This document shows, piece after piece, positions 33,195 through 45,560 of a stretch of 64,000 bases of DNA. This stretch comes from Macrothele yani. Lineage: Eukaryota > Arthropoda > Arachnida > Araneae > Macrothelidae. The notes under the pieces were generated by a model, which saw only the letters and a program-made list of their open reading frames with translations, was not told where the DNA came from and ran no database searches. The stretch covers positions 82,373,127 to 82,437,126 of the forward strand of contig CM077023.1 of NCBI GenBank assembly GCA_039090855.1. The letters are read 5' to 3'. How positions within the stretch are numbered: position 1 is the stretch's first letter; every line of letters starts with the position of its first letter. A program made the position numbers and the translations under genes.

Positions 33195-34320
33195 CAGCTG
33201 GGCCATTTATTCGGATAAAACAGCAACACGAGTGGAACCAGTCAGTACGTTGTAGCCCCACCTCTGGCTCGAATACAAGCGTTTACCCGACATGGATACT
33301 GTCCTGAGGTATCCTGCGGTACAATTACCGGATACTGTCCTGAGGCATAGCATGCCAGAGGGTGCCCAAGTTGCGGGCCAGTTTGTCAACATTCCGGGAT
33401 GGGCGTAGGTAGCGTTCCATCATGTCCCAAACATGTTCGATCGGTGCGAGATCGGGCAAACGGGATGGTTATGGAAGGGTATCGACATTACGGCGGCAGG
33501 CCTGGGAGAGCCGCACCTTCTGTGGCCGGGCATTATCCTGTTGAAACATTTCTCGGTGATTATGAAACGGGAATGGCAACACAACAGGTCGTATAATGTC
33601 GTCGACATACTGCTGAGACGTGAGGGTGGTACGGAGGACTACCAAAGATGTCCGACTCTCGCAGGAAATGGTATCCCAGACAGTCATTCCTTGGTGTGCG
33701 AGCCGTGTGCCGTTCCACGGTAATGGCAGGATCCGTGTTCCGGCCAGCTCGTCTCCAGACACTTATGCGCTGGTCATCGGCGCCAGGGGCAAACCTTGAC
33801 TCATCACTGAAGACAACACGACATCACTGGACACTATCCCACGTTGATCGGGCATCACTGGAACCGGTGCCGGCGATGCTCGCTGGGCAGTGGTAGCGGC
33901 GGAGTGGCCTCCTCGAATGTAGTCCCCGTGGCGCAAGTCATCTGGAAACGGTCCGGATGGCCGCTTCCATACCTGTAGTCGACGCAGCATAGCCACGGAT
34001 GGCTGAGAGCGACGAATTCGGTTCTGTTCGTGCGGCTCTAACAATCTTTCGATCCTCACGTTCTGTTGTTGCCCTCGGCCGTCCACTGCCAGCGTGCCTC
34101 TGGGTTGTGCCGTCTTCTACCCATTGGCGCCAACACGGTCTGATTGCCGCGTATCTCCCACCCAAATGCCTGAAGGTACGGCGACTTGACCGACCGGCCT
34201 CTCTCATCCCAATTATACGTCCTCTCTCAAACTCGCTCAACTGTTTGTATTGTGCACGGATCCAACGTCAAGGTATCCTCACAATCCGCTGAGGTTAATG
34301 CAACCGCAATACACTGCCTC
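33195..34320 (-). mobile_element. Tc1/mariner-type relic
   Basis: Minus-strand transposase pieces in order: MSEFERGRIIGMREAGRSSR and a helix-turn-helix (33938-34240), FSDESRF-like block near 33800, MTVWDTISCESRTSLVV and FQQDNARPQ (33469-33762), and the C-terminus at 33207-33392. Frameshifts separate the pieces. No convincing terminal repeats were found, so the ends are approximate. Confidence 0.8.
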
Positions 34321-34779
34321 AATGGTCCCTGCATGCGAGCTTTGCTCTTGATATGTCCTCCTGGATGAGCAGTTCCCATACGCTGTGGCGGGCCACTATG
34401 TAGTCACTAATCGTTATTTTTAAATCATTTGCATATTCTGCCCTGTGGTACTTGCATGCGGAGTTTCATCAGGATTGAACGACTTTCTCGACTGCTTCGG
34501 GGTTTTTTTTTTTTTATGGGAAATAGTGTATTTTACAGACAGCTATGTTGCGAAATGTTGGTCATTAGAATTTCATGCATTCGATGGTATCAAATATATT
34601 TAGGAATTCTGTTTCGAAAAGAATTGCTTTGGTGTACCAAAAACATCCGTGGCGAAGACCACGGAGCAATGATGGCCAGCTGGCACTGATTGGTACTCAT
34701 GCTGTATAATGTCGAATTCACCGGTTGCAAATTCATGTCTAGCATTAATAAATTCAGTGTATATTTGATGGCACAATTG
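34321..34779. other. Non-coding stretch
   Basis: No gene is recognised; a T homopolymer lies near 34503-34515. Confidence 0.45.
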
Positions 34780-34925
34780 TGACGTACCATTGAGGTGACG
34801 GAAGATTTAAAACCGCAAGTTGCTAAGCCAAGGTCGGTGTAGTTCTGTCGAGAGAATAATTGGCTCCGGAGCGAGTAGACGTGGCTTCGAATTCCACCCC
34901 CGGCAAATGGGCCTATTTTCACAAT
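34780..34925 (+). repeat. SINE-C unit (locus 2, first)
   Basis: A leader TGACGTACCATTGAGGTGACG precedes a tRNA-like head (box A GGTGTAGTTCTGTCGAGAGA, box B GGCTTCGAATTCC). Confidence 0.7.
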
Positions 34926-35174
34926 GGCGCCTGAACATAAAAATAAATCTCGTGGACGTGAGTTTCGAAATATTGTGTGCTGCTTCTTCCACGCAGTGTC
35001 AAGAATTAATGAGAATTCCTTCTTCTACGCTTCGAAAATATGTGATGCTTCTTCCACACATCGCCTGAAATTTATCAGAATTTCTTCTTTTACAGTGAGC
35101 TTTTTCAACCATGGTTTGTCGGCTGACACGGAAACCTACCATTCCTTCGCAGCCCTTTCTGGGGAAGGGGGATA

Positions 35175-35330
35175 TGCAACGTACCACTGAAGTGACGCAG
35201 GAGTCAAAACGGCAAGCTGTAACGATACGCCAAGGTCGGTGTAGTTCAGTCGGGAGAATAAACGGCTCCGGAGCGAGGAGACGTTGATTCGAATTCCACC
35301 GCCGGCGAATGGGCTTATCTTCATACATTG
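35175..35330 (+). repeat. SINE-C unit (locus 2, second)
   Basis: A second unit with leader AACGTACCACTGAAGTGACG, box A GGTGTAGTTCAGTCGGGAGA and box B GATTCGAATTCC. The 250-bp spacer (34926-35174) includes a roughly 50-bp near-duplicate (about 34977 and 35041, each with CTTCTTCCAC) and resembles the spacer at 17933-18094. Confidence 0.7.
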
Positions 35331-35884
35331 ATGAAAAGCGCCTACAAACTATAATTCTACGCTGTCTTCTAGAAGACGGTAAAATTTTGCTTAGAATAAC
35401 TGCCCCACAAGGGGTAGTTTACATAGGTCCATGCTTTTTTATTAAGATGGGGGGGGGAGTGTTACCCCTTATGCAGTTAAGGCTACGAACATTCGCTCCT
35501 CTCCGATTTAGGTGCAGTAGTTCTTCGGAAAGGATAACTTGTGCCGTGCGAAGAACGAATACAACATCCGTGTCACACGGGGATCCTGATACCTGCTCAG
35601 CAGTTCATGGAGCTAGGAGCATGCCACTTAAACCAGCTTACCACAGATAGACTGTCCATGCATTAGCAACCGAAACTCTTACGACAGTCAGTGTTTAGAA
35701 AGGCTAATATTATTTATTATCAAGAAACGCGCTCTTTGCCAAAAAGGTTTGAATGCGTAGTGAAGGATTCGAGGTTCACGGGGCCCTAAGGATATTTAAA
35801 GACACTGTAGAGTGTAGTTGGTATAATTTCTGCAATTGTAAAAATGCTTCTTCATACTCTTATTCGAAACTGTAACAGCAAATA
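35331..35884. other. Non-coding stretch
   Basis: No gene or repeat is recognised. Confidence 0.45.
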
Positions 35885-35886
35885 TA

Positions 35887-37103
35887 CACTATCTACCAAC
35901 AAGTAATTGGACACATGTGATAGCAAAGGAAAACGAAGTTTTTCACCTTCAATAGTTGGTGGAGCCTCCACGAGCGGCGATTACAGCTGCGACCCTCCGG
36001 GGCATACTCTCAACCAGGCGTTGTACAACGGCTAGCGGAATTTTCTTCCACTCGGCTTGGAGAAGACAGGTCAGTCCCTTCACCGATTTCGGACGGTGGG
36101 AGCACCTCTTAAGTCGACGCTACAACTCGTCCCAGAGGTGCTCGATAGGGTTAAGGTCCGGGCTCTGCGCAGGCCAGTCCATTCGAATAACCCCATTGTC
36201 ACCATACCAAGCCATGGTGGACCTCGCAACATGACAGGTGGCCTTGTCCTGCTGAAAGTAACATGGGTCTACCCTGTAAAACTACCACAACGTAGAAAGC
36301 GCATGGTCATTCAAAATGGTGCAGTAGGTCTCGGCGTTGAGTCTACCAGGAATTGAGACCAAGGGTCCCGTGCCATACCAAGAGAAATACCTCCATAGCA
36401 TAATTCCACCTCCGCCGAACTTCACAGTTGGCACAATACATTCCGGCAGGAGGCGTTCTCCAGGCAGACGCCAAACCCAGACCCTGCCATCCGAACGGTA
36501 GAAGGTGAACCTTCATTCGTCGCTCCAGAGAATCTGTTTCCACTGTTCAACGGTCCACTGTCGACGTTTTTTGCACCACGTTAGCGAAGCAGCGCTATTG
36601 GACTAGGTGATCAAAGGCTTGTGGGCGGCAGCACGTCCATGATAACCGAGCAGATGGGTTTCCGTACGGATGGTATTCATCGAAAGAACACTCCCGGTTG
36701 CCTGTTGAAACTCCTCGCGGATGTGGCCCATCGATTTGGTGCGGTTCTTCCGAATTTCTCTGGCCAGCACCCGTCGGTATCTAACTCCCAGTTTTGTGGG
36801 TCTGCCGGGTCGGGGCACATTCCGACAGTCACCTCTCATCTTCCACTTGCCAATCACGTAGGCCACTGTCGATTTTGGGTCCTTCAACTCGCTGGATATG
36901 TCACGTATGGATCGGCCATTTCTGTGATACCCGACGATTACACCTTTCTCGAAATCAGAGAGCTCCGAACTGCGTGGCATCTTGCATGCGACTGGTTGCG
37001 TTGTTGTTTCCCACACGATATTTAACGGGCGGGCCGTGACGTGTATCAGGACCGCAGATATTGTCGATTGCAGGGGTGTCCAATTACTTGTTGGTAGATA
37101 GTG
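35887..37103 (-). mobile_element. Tc1-type element, complete ends
   Basis: A perfect 28-bp terminal inverted repeat (35887-35914 and 37076-37103, CACTATCTACCAACAAGTAA) with TA at 35885-35886 and 37104-37105. 1217 bp. The identical termini suggest a fairly young insertion although the gene is frameshifted. Confidence 0.95.
36603..36980 (-). pseudogene. Tc1 transposase N-terminal part
   Basis: Open from MPRSSELSDFEKGVIVGYHR through a helix-turn-helix (NGRSIRDISSELKDPKSTVA) and a second DNA-binding segment (SMNTIRTETHLLGYHGRAAA) to a stop at 36603. The DDE part continues toward 35960 in shifted frames, with an SPDLNPIEHLWDEL block near 36120-36165. The gene is inactive as read. The ORF extends upstream of this ATG, but family similarity begins here. 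Confidence 0.8.
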
Positions 37104-37105
37104 TA

Positions 37106-37613
37106 TATGAAAAGACGACAATCATAAAAACATAAGCAGCCCTCGTTCAAATAATCATAAACTAATAATCAAAAAGTGTGCATTTAGCAAAAATTGTTGA
37201 TTAAATCACATTTGTTTTCCTCCTAGTCTTAAAATTCAAACTGTATTGAACAGAGAAAAGGAAATGAAAAAATGTAACAGGTTTCCGGATGAAATTTTGT
37301 ATTAATTTTCACAAAGCATTTGCTTGCACTATTGTTATTCGGAGTATAAAAACTAACCATATTAAAACTAAAAATGATTTCGTATCATTCGTGTATGCGC
37401 GCATAGAAGCGTTAATTAATCCTTTAACCAGCTGGAACAAATTAACTCGGCGTTAGGAAAATGGGCTGAAATCAGCTCGAACGAATATATTCCTTGTCTA
37501 AGAAGTGGGCCAAACGCTGCTGGAACGAATGAACCTGCGCATCAGAAAACATTGCTTTCCCCTTAGCTTTGTTATTCAAATTGGTCATTTAGGGAGATGA
37601 TTGACACCAATTC
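37106..37613. other. AT-rich non-coding stretch
   Basis: No gene is recognised. Confidence 0.45.
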
Positions 37614-37980
37614 TTTCTGACTGTTCACCTACTAAAAGGGCTATAACAATAAAGAAGAACCGAAGAAAGAAGAGAGAAGATGCTTGTTTTTGCCCAGTGA
37701 TATGATGTCTGCGTCAGGGGGACTAGCCGTTCTTCATGATGTCTTCTGTCGTGCAGCGGAGAATAAAGGGCTAAAACGGAGCGCTTATAACCTGTAACAG
37801 GTTTGCCGTTACAGGTTATTAAGAGCTGGGAGGTATTGTTTTGTTGTGACGCGGGGAGGAATTGTTTTGACCTAGCTTTCGTAAAACCCAGCCACCATGA
37901 GAACAGTTCTATTTGGGGAGAACAGAAAATTTTGGGCACAATTTTGTTCAGGCACTTTGGCCGCTTAAAGGGTAAAATAC
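37614..37980 (+). repeat. Unclassified repeat R2, copy 2
   Basis: Counterpart of 29052-29350. It carries an extra hairpin at 37787-37819 (perfect 12-bp arms ATAACCTGTAAC, 9-nt loop) that is absent from the other copy. Confidence 0.65.
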
Positions 37981-39769
37981 TGAAATTTTTAAACTTCCCG
38001 CAAGTGCCAAAAGGATACGTTAAAGTCGGAATTTAGTCAGTGCAGCAAAAGCTGCGCTATGTGATTTTCATTAAAATATGTATTGGAGTAAGAGCAAAAT
38101 AAATAAATAAGCAGAGAAAAACTACAATAGGTACAAATGATTCCAGTTTCTGTAGTGCGCTTTTGGAGGTATCTGACAGAACAGACCTCTTCGGAAGTTA
38201 CAAAGATCTGCTGGTCATAGTGGGCTCGAGTTCCGGGTGGGAAAAGAAGGACCCACGAAGTATTTCCAGCGAGCTCTCAGTGTACATGCATCAATCAGTT
38301 TTAGCAAGTGCTAAAAACGACCTTAAAAATGTACTGTGAATTACCAATAAATAAATAAAAAATGTAAGGGAGAAAAAAAGCAGTAGACTTTTATGGTGTA
38401 TTGGAAAACAGGACACTGAAGAAATCTTCCTCCCCCCTCTGTCTTTTTTAATTGCTTGAATATAAGGTGGCGTGGATTAAGTGGACGTGGACTGAGCAGA
38501 CAGTAAAAAATATGAGTGAGAGAACATGACTTGGATTGAACTGACACCAGTAAATCTCTCGTACGACCGAAGAAGAACGACGTATTTATGTATTTCGTTG
38601 GAAATCTAAACCGATTGCCATGCTTAATTAGTGACAGGGTTTATAAGAATTACCCTCAGTTTAAATCCGCTCGTTCCTCAGAACCATTCTTTCACAGGTG
38701 AAATTGCATTCTCATGTGAACACCTTCAAATAAAATAACAACTTATGAAAATAACTGAAAAAACAAACAAACAACAACAGGAAAAGCAGTTCGTTTCACT
38801 TTGTAATTCCAGTTGAAAGCCAGTAGTTCAACGGATGTGAAAGCGATCGGATCTCATTTGTTAAATACGTATTCGTAAACCAAATCTGCTAGCGAAGAGC
38901 GAATGCATTTGCAGCTTTGTCACTAAATTCGAGCATTACAGAAACATCGGCATTTGACGATATAATAGAAGATTTTGCCACAAAGAAATCGCGAAAAAAT
39001 CTTTTAGTTATTAGTAATTTTACAAATTTATGTTGGTTCATTTCCTCTTTCTCTCAATTATTCAATCGATTTTGAATGAGCAGTGGTAGTAGCATTATAT
39101 TTGAAAAAGAAAAACAAAAAGGATTGCTTACACTGAAGATCTAAATGCAAAATTTGCCGACTAATGTTTCATAAGTATCTTAAAATCAATCAATTTAATT
39201 TGTAAATATAAAAACTTGCGGTGAAATGATGTTTCAAAATCGTACAAATTAATGCTAAGGAGGGGAAATGTTTCATTTCATTTTTTACAGTTTTAGTATA
39301 TCTAAAAAATTCTTCAGAGGTGTTTTTGAGAATATGTGGATTCTTTTTGTGATAAAAATCTTTATGTAATTTAAATATGAAATTCAAATTGGGAGTTATA
39401 TTTTTACGTTAAAACACTCTGTATCTTGGGGGCGTCTCATTTTTCTTGGCCCAGGACGCTATATTGTTTAAACTTGGTTTCATCATTTCACAAACTGGCG
39501 TGTTGCCTATATTTCGATCTGATCAGTCAATCTTTGAATCTGTGAATAATGTATCCTTATGCCAATTTGCCAGCAGTTAGGAACAAATTAAAAATGTTCG
39601 TGCGTATGGAGAATTGCTCGGAACATTGTGCACAGCAATCATATGACTCTTTTCTTACCTACTTTTGATAGCTCTAAATAGAATCACATAGATTTCCTCA
39701 CGGTAGGAGAAGGAAAAAAAAATAAAAAAAAGCAAAACAACATCGGTTCCATTTGTGGCGAAAAAGTGG
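37981..39769. other. AT-rich non-coding stretch
   Basis: No gene, RNA or repeat is recognised over about 1.8 kb. Confidence 0.45.
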
Positions 39770-39880
39770 GCTTCGTTCCCATGTAAAACTAACAGCAACA
39801 ACCTCAACCAGAGTCACCATGAGAAAATTACGAGATAGTCTCCGACCAAAACCGTGCACACTTATTCTGACCACATGTCA
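39770..39880 (+). repeat. Direct repeat R3, copy 1
   Basis: About 110 bp (CATGTAAAACTAACA... CTTATTCTGACCACA) repeated at 40495-40605 with few differences. The interval between copies, 39881-40494, has no recognised gene. Confidence 0.85.
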
Positions 39881-40494
39881 TCTTTATCCATTACTTAATA
39901 ATTTTCATACAGTGTTTTGCAGTCGTATACATACGGTGAACGATCATTGTGATGTGACTTCTGTGTTCTCTTTTTTACGTTGTTCCTGTGGTTTTTGTTT
40001 TGTGTAGTCCGTTGTCTGCCATTTACAACAATGTGTCTTGTCACTCTTTGTTTCTTGCTCCAGTAAACGGTAATCAACAAATCAACCAACCTGTACATAG
40101 GGATTAATGTTCTCTGTATGTTGTATCACACGAAGTTAATCACATGAAGGACATCCTCATGACACTTATCGGACGTTCTGTGAATTATACAGCTGACTGG
40201 GAATAGCGTAAATAAATTACAGCGTACTGCTTGCTCGAAATTTCTGGAAATTACGTGGTGCTGTAAAAGACCCTTCTTTGGCAGGATATAAAGATTCCAC
40301 AACAAACTCCTGTAAACAGACTTTCGGATCGCTGACGAGTTTGGCGAATGTAGTCCAGAAATAACTGAGTTTTTCAAAAAACTATAGAGATTTCTTTAAA
40401 CTTCATTTTTTTCAAAGTGGTGCCAATAATGTTTAGAAAGATCATGTTCACTTTTAAGCGTAAGAGTACGGCAGTGATAACTTGCCTATTTGGA

Positions 40495-40660
40495 AAGATT
40501 CGTTCTCATGTAAAACTAACAACAACAACCTCCACCAGAGACACCATGAGAAAATTACGAGATAATCTCCGACCAAAACCGTGCGCACTTATTCTGACCA
40601 CATTGTTTTAATTCTGTTTTAATTTTATTCGGACCACTTATTCTGACCACATTGTTTTAA
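40495..40660 (+). repeat. Direct repeat R3, copy 2, with short tail duplication
   Basis: Second copy of the 39770 unit. Its end, CTTATTCTGACCACATTGTT, is itself duplicated again at about 40637-40659. Confidence 0.85.
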
Positions 40661-41422
40661 AGGCATAGATATTTTCAACACGTTACCGGACGCAATTGCG
40701 ATTTTATTTCGTTTGATCTGATGGTATGCGATTATTATTTACTTGTTGATAAGGCTAGTCTTCTTCTCCAATAAATGTCGATTCTCCTTGATTTTGATGA
40801 CGGTTCCGCTGCTGATATTCCGTAATGCGCTGCTGCACATCATATCGGTTTCTTCCTGATAACACGCTGTCTTCCGAGATTATGATCGCTTTTTTGTTGT
40901 CTTGCGGGTTTGCACCCACGTCTAAAGTTGATATACTAAATCTATCTCTTAACACTTAATTATTCAGTTTCCTATTCTCTACTGACACGTGTCCTTTTTT
41001 GGCACGAAAGCAGACACTGTAAAATCATGCTTTTGCAACACAGTAACATGAAAAACAATTGAACAAGCTGTCTGCCTGCACCCATTCATGCATCATGTAT
41101 AATAGCGTGCAAAGGATTCAAGCAGTTTTCACATCATCTGCTGACATGTATGATTATTTATCTCTCCACGAACGTGATTTCATACGAAGCACCCGCATGA
41201 GGAGAACACCGCCGTCATTGATTCACCCATTTGCGATTATATCTGAGTAGACAGATTAGTAGGTATAAATTTTGCGGTTTGGGAAATAATTCGCATTATT
41301 GTTGTGAAAATATATAGGTCCAGACTGGATTTATAAAGAACGCTCTTGTGCTACTTTATGATTCGAATAAGCAACTTCATAGGGCATTTTATGTCGTCAA
41401 ACAAAATAGAGCTTTGAAGATA
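40661..41422. other. Non-coding stretch
   Basis: No gene is recognised. A GCACCCGCATGAGGAGAACA block at about 41188-41207 recurs at about 41615-41634 inside the next transposon. Confidence 0.45.
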
Positions 41423-41650
41423 TACACGGCCGTACATTAATATCCGGACATTCCTCGATTGATAGTGATTGAGGTCCAACACAAGTACCACGTCCGGGAC
41501 CCAACTATAAATATGCTCCTAAGGCTATGGCGAGATAATTGCATGATTGTGAATGGAATTATTCTTGATCGACGAAGTTAACTGATTTCTAATGTTGATT
41601 GATACGAGGCACCCGCATGAGGAGAACAATTGATACGAGGCACCCGCAGT

Positions 41651-41730
41651 GCCGCTAAATGTCAAGTGCAGAGTGATTATTATGCGGAGTACCGCATAAA
41701 TAATCACTCTGCACGTGACATTTTAGCGAC
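41651..41730. repeat. Hairpin with ~37-bp imperfect arms
   Basis: Arms 41651-41687 and 41692-41730 around the loop AGTA, with one mismatch and two single-base indels. It interrupts transposase sequence. Confidence 0.8.
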
Positions 41731-42276
41731 ACTGAAGATTCCTAGATCGACGGTTGGAGATAGGATATGCTAATGTAAGCAGAATGGTGCCGTATCTGCC
41801 AAGAAACGTCCCGGTAAGCATCTAAAGCTAACAGAGCGGGGCAGGAAAGCTCTACAAAGGACCTCCATTCAGAACGCAAATCAAAATTGTCTCAAATCAT
41901 GCAAATCCTATGTGAGACCATTGGGATTAATGCTAGCGCCAGTACAGTGCACCCATCCACAAGTCGCTAATTACTCCGATTAGTGCTACACGCCGATTAG
42001 CGTGAGGTAAGGAACGTCGATCTTGGACTGTATACCAATGGAAAATTGTACAATGGGCTGACCAGCCACGGCACCCAGTTTACCAGTCTGATGATCATTC
42101 TTGGGTATGGCGGATCCCGAGAGAAAGGTATCTTCTGGACTGTATCGTCCCGACAATGAAGTTTGGTGGAGGAAGAATAACGCTATGAAGCCGGTTTTTG
42201 TGGTTCGGCTAGGACCTATCAGTCAGGTTGGACAAAACCACGAAACCTAAGCTGTATCTAGACATCCTGGACAATT

Positions 42277-42555
42277 ATGCACCATGAACGTTTTGGCAGC
42301 ACTTTGGGGAGGCATATATCTGTATCAGCAGACAACGCACCACGCCATATTGCTCGCGTTGTTACACATTGGTTTCAGGACATGGGCGTCGAAAAGTTGA
42401 ACAGGCCAGAACAGAGTCCTGACCTGAATCCCATAGAGGATCTCTGGGACGAATTCAATCGTCGGGCGCATTCAAGAAGAGATCACTCAACAAACAAAGC
42501 TGAACTGGTCCCTACTTTGAAGGCCGAATTGCAGGAAATATCGGCGGACATTTAA
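42277..42555 (+). pseudogene. Tc1 transposase C-terminal fragment
   Basis: 92 open codons: DNAPRHIARVVTHWFQDMGV, then SPDLNPIEDLWDEFNRRAHS. The second aspartate (ADNAP) and the glutamate (IED) are present. The first part of the DDE domain lies upstream in other frames with stops. Confidence 0.8.
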
Positions 42556-42693
42556 AAGAAACTGGTAGAATATTCACGAAGATTTGGGGACGTCATTGGG
42601 GTCAAAGATTTCAGCACACAATGTTAAATTTTCTGCAAATAAAGATTATTTGTATACAAGTAGGTGTCCGGAAATTAATGTTTGGGCAGTGTA

Positions 42694-43559
42694 TATGCAA
42701 ACAGGTTTCAAATGTACGTCAGTATAGGGTAGTTTTTACAACGTTTTGAGTGGGAGGAAATGTCTTTCTTGCCAAGAATCTGAGGGTTTATGGTTTTTCG
42801 AGCCAGGCGATGAGGTTTGGCTGTTTTCTACGCAAAGGAAAGACCAGCCCCAAGCACCAGAGAAGTAGAATCCCCGGTTAAAATGGAAGTACAAAACGCA
42901 GCAGAAGAAGAGGAGTAGAAAGAGTCGAAATGCAACATGAGTAATTCCTGAGTGCTATTGCGTGAATTCACAGAAATGAACCAGAATAGTAAAGTAGAAA
43001 AAAAAAAAGAAATGATTTTTCCATACTAGTTTTGAGCTTTTTCAGCGATGAGGAGTTGCAACACAATGATGCAAATTCAGCGAATTTGATTTATTTTCAA
43101 TTTTCAGGAAAGTTTAGGTTTGTTTTCTATTTGAAGAATTGTTTTTTATTTTATTATGTCTGCTTTCTGATGTGAAAAAATTATTTACTAGTGAAGTAAA
43201 CTAATAAAGGCGCGAAAAAGGGGAAGGGGAATCTTGTTATTCGTACGGGTAGCAAAATGTAATTTCCAATTGATAACAAATCTCTCTTGGTTCTTGGAAC
43301 TAGGTATGACCCTGGTGACGTCATTATGGATCTCAATCTATTAAACGACACTACTGCAGTGTCAGTTGATGTTTTTGTATTTCTGGAATCACAAGTTCAA
43401 TTAACACTTAAAGCATCTCGCTAATATATATACAGACGAGCTGTTATCATACACTTTCGCATGAAGGTCTTCCCATATTATAGCAGAAGGCGTTTCAAGA
43501 TCTGAAGCAAAAATTTTTAGCACGTCTTTTGTATAAAAGATAGTGCTCATGTTATCAGT
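42694..43559. other. Non-coding stretch
   Basis: No gene is recognised. Confidence 0.45.
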
Positions 43560-45560
43560 TTGTCCGTACGTCCGCCTGTGGATTCCACATCTCTGCAACT
43601 AATAGTCCGATTTAAAAATTCTCTTTGCATCGGAAAGTTTGAAATGTGCGAATGCCGATCCTTTCCTTCCTGCTTTTTTTTTTTTTTTTTGACGCAAAAC
43701 TTCGCCACTAGAGTGCATAAAAGTAGATTATATCGAAATCAAAATTCATTTTATTGCATATATTTGCTTCTAAATATCCGATTGGAAAAATTCTTCCTTC
43801 CATTCGATACCATTTATAACGACGACTACTTTGGGTACGTTCCTTTCTCCAATAATGCATAAGTTTTCCGCTAGGCGGCGTAGAGGTAAATTGTGGTTTA
43901 CCCAATATCTCTACTCCTAAATGTCCGATTTGAAAAATTCTTCATGCATCGGAAACAGTTCTTCATGGGAAATGTTTTGCATATAATTTCTATTTTTTGG
44001 TACGGAATAGTTTGGCCACCAGGGGGCGTAAGGGTTTATTTCTTTTTCTGTTGTATTTGCAGCAAAATCTGAGCTTCCGAAAACTCGATAGAAAAAATTC
44101 TTTCTTGGACCGATACCGCTCACCTTGGAAAAACTTTTGAGAAAACCTCCTGCGTAAAATAGCACAAAGTTTTTCCGTCCGGGGGCGTAGATGTATATCT
44201 TGTTTTTGTCGGTGTCTCTGCTTTTAATAGTCCGATTTCAAAAATTATTTCTTTGTCGAGAGCGTTTCCGGTGCAAAATGTTTCTCATATACTTTCAAGT
44301 TTTTCAAGTAATTAATAGATTTTCCGCTAGGGGGCATAAATGTATATTGCGTTTTCCCGATATCTCTGCTTCTAAAACTCCGATTTGAAAAAACTCACCT
44401 TGCATTGGATACAGCTCTTGATGGGAAATGTTTTGATTATATTTCTGATTTTTGATACCTAATGGTGTGGCTACCAGGGGGCGTAGTGTTTATTACATCT
44501 TCTGATGTATTTGCAGCAAAAACTGAGCTTCTGAAAACTGAATTGAAAAATTCTTTCGTAGGCCGATACCTCTCACATGGGAAAACCTTTTCAGAATACT
44601 TTCTTCTTAAAATAATGCATAGTTTTTTCGCCCCTTGGCGTAGATGTATGTCATATTTTTGTCGATATCTCTGTTTCTAAGAGTCCGATTTGAAAAATTC
44701 TTTCTTTGTTGGAGAGAGTTTCCGCTGCGAAATGTTTCACATATAATTTAATATTTTTCTCAGCGCACAAGTTTGCAACTAGAAAGCGTAAGTTCACGTT
44801 TCGGTTTACTTGCAATATATGCGGGCTAAAAACCCGATTGAAAAATTCCTTTTCAGTCAGGTACTACTAACTATGGAAACATTTTGTATATATTTTTTTC
44901 CCAAAATAATGCACAATTTCGCCGCTAGGGCGCCAATGTTTAATATGCTTTTCTCAATACCTCTGCTTCTACGTGTGCGATTTAAAAAATTCTTTCAACA
45001 CCGGATGCCATTTACTTTGTGGAGTTTACCTTGTGGATTATAGTTGACACTTCCATTGCTGGGTAGCGTTGGTGCACCTCTTTTTGCCGCCGTATCTCAG
45101 TTTCTAAACACCCTATTGAAAATTTTCTTCTTTACTCTATGGCATTCGTTACGATGGAGATGTGGAGCATTATCCTCTATAAATAATTCACAGATTTCCT
45201 GCTAGGGGGCGTTAAGTTCAAAACCCTTTTCTCACTATCTCTGCTTCCGGGAGACGTATTTGAAAAGTGTTTTTTCCTTACCATAACTTTTCCCATGAGG
45301 AATATTTTTCACCTATTTTGAACTTCTACATTTTGCAAAATTCTTCCGCTGGAAGGTGTAGAATTATATCATGTTTCCTTCTGTATATCTATATAATGTT
45401 CTTTAAACTTTTCGATTTGAAAATCATTTTGTCTCCGATACCTTCCTTCTGCTATGAGAAGATTTCTGGGCACAGTTTGTTAGTTTTCGTAGCATACTTT
45501 TGAGCCGTAAGTAAGTAGCTGTTTTTATTTCTTGATGTTTTATCGATTGTAGAAATCCGG
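43560..45560 (+). repeat. Degenerate satellite array with ~150-bp monomers
   Basis: About thirteen monomers, each with a core like CCGCTAGGGGGCG then a TATCTCTGCTTCTAA block, then CCGATTTGAAAAATTCTT, then GGGAAATGTTTT. Core starts are near 43703, 43868, 44014, 44175, 44324, 44469, 44629, 44773, 44920, 45198 and 45345. Monomers three apart resemble each other more than neighbours do (43868/44324 and 44014/44469, offsets 456 and 455), showing higher-order structure. No coding function is apparent. Confidence 0.88.

Larger units (their letters stand above)
41425..42691 (+). mobile_element. Tc1-type element, degraded
   Basis: Imperfect inverted ends (41425 onward CACGGCCGTACATTAATATC; complement of the right end CACTGCCCAAACATTAATTT) with TA at 41423-41424 and 42692-42693. 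1267 bp. The transposase is on the plus strand and broken. A hairpin with about 37-bp arms (41651-41730) lies in its N-terminal third. Confidence 0.88.

Noticed and set aside
43560..45560. CRISPR-like array
   Set aside because: Monomers are ~150 bp and degenerate, without identical short repeats and unique spacers; the sequence is eukaryotic.
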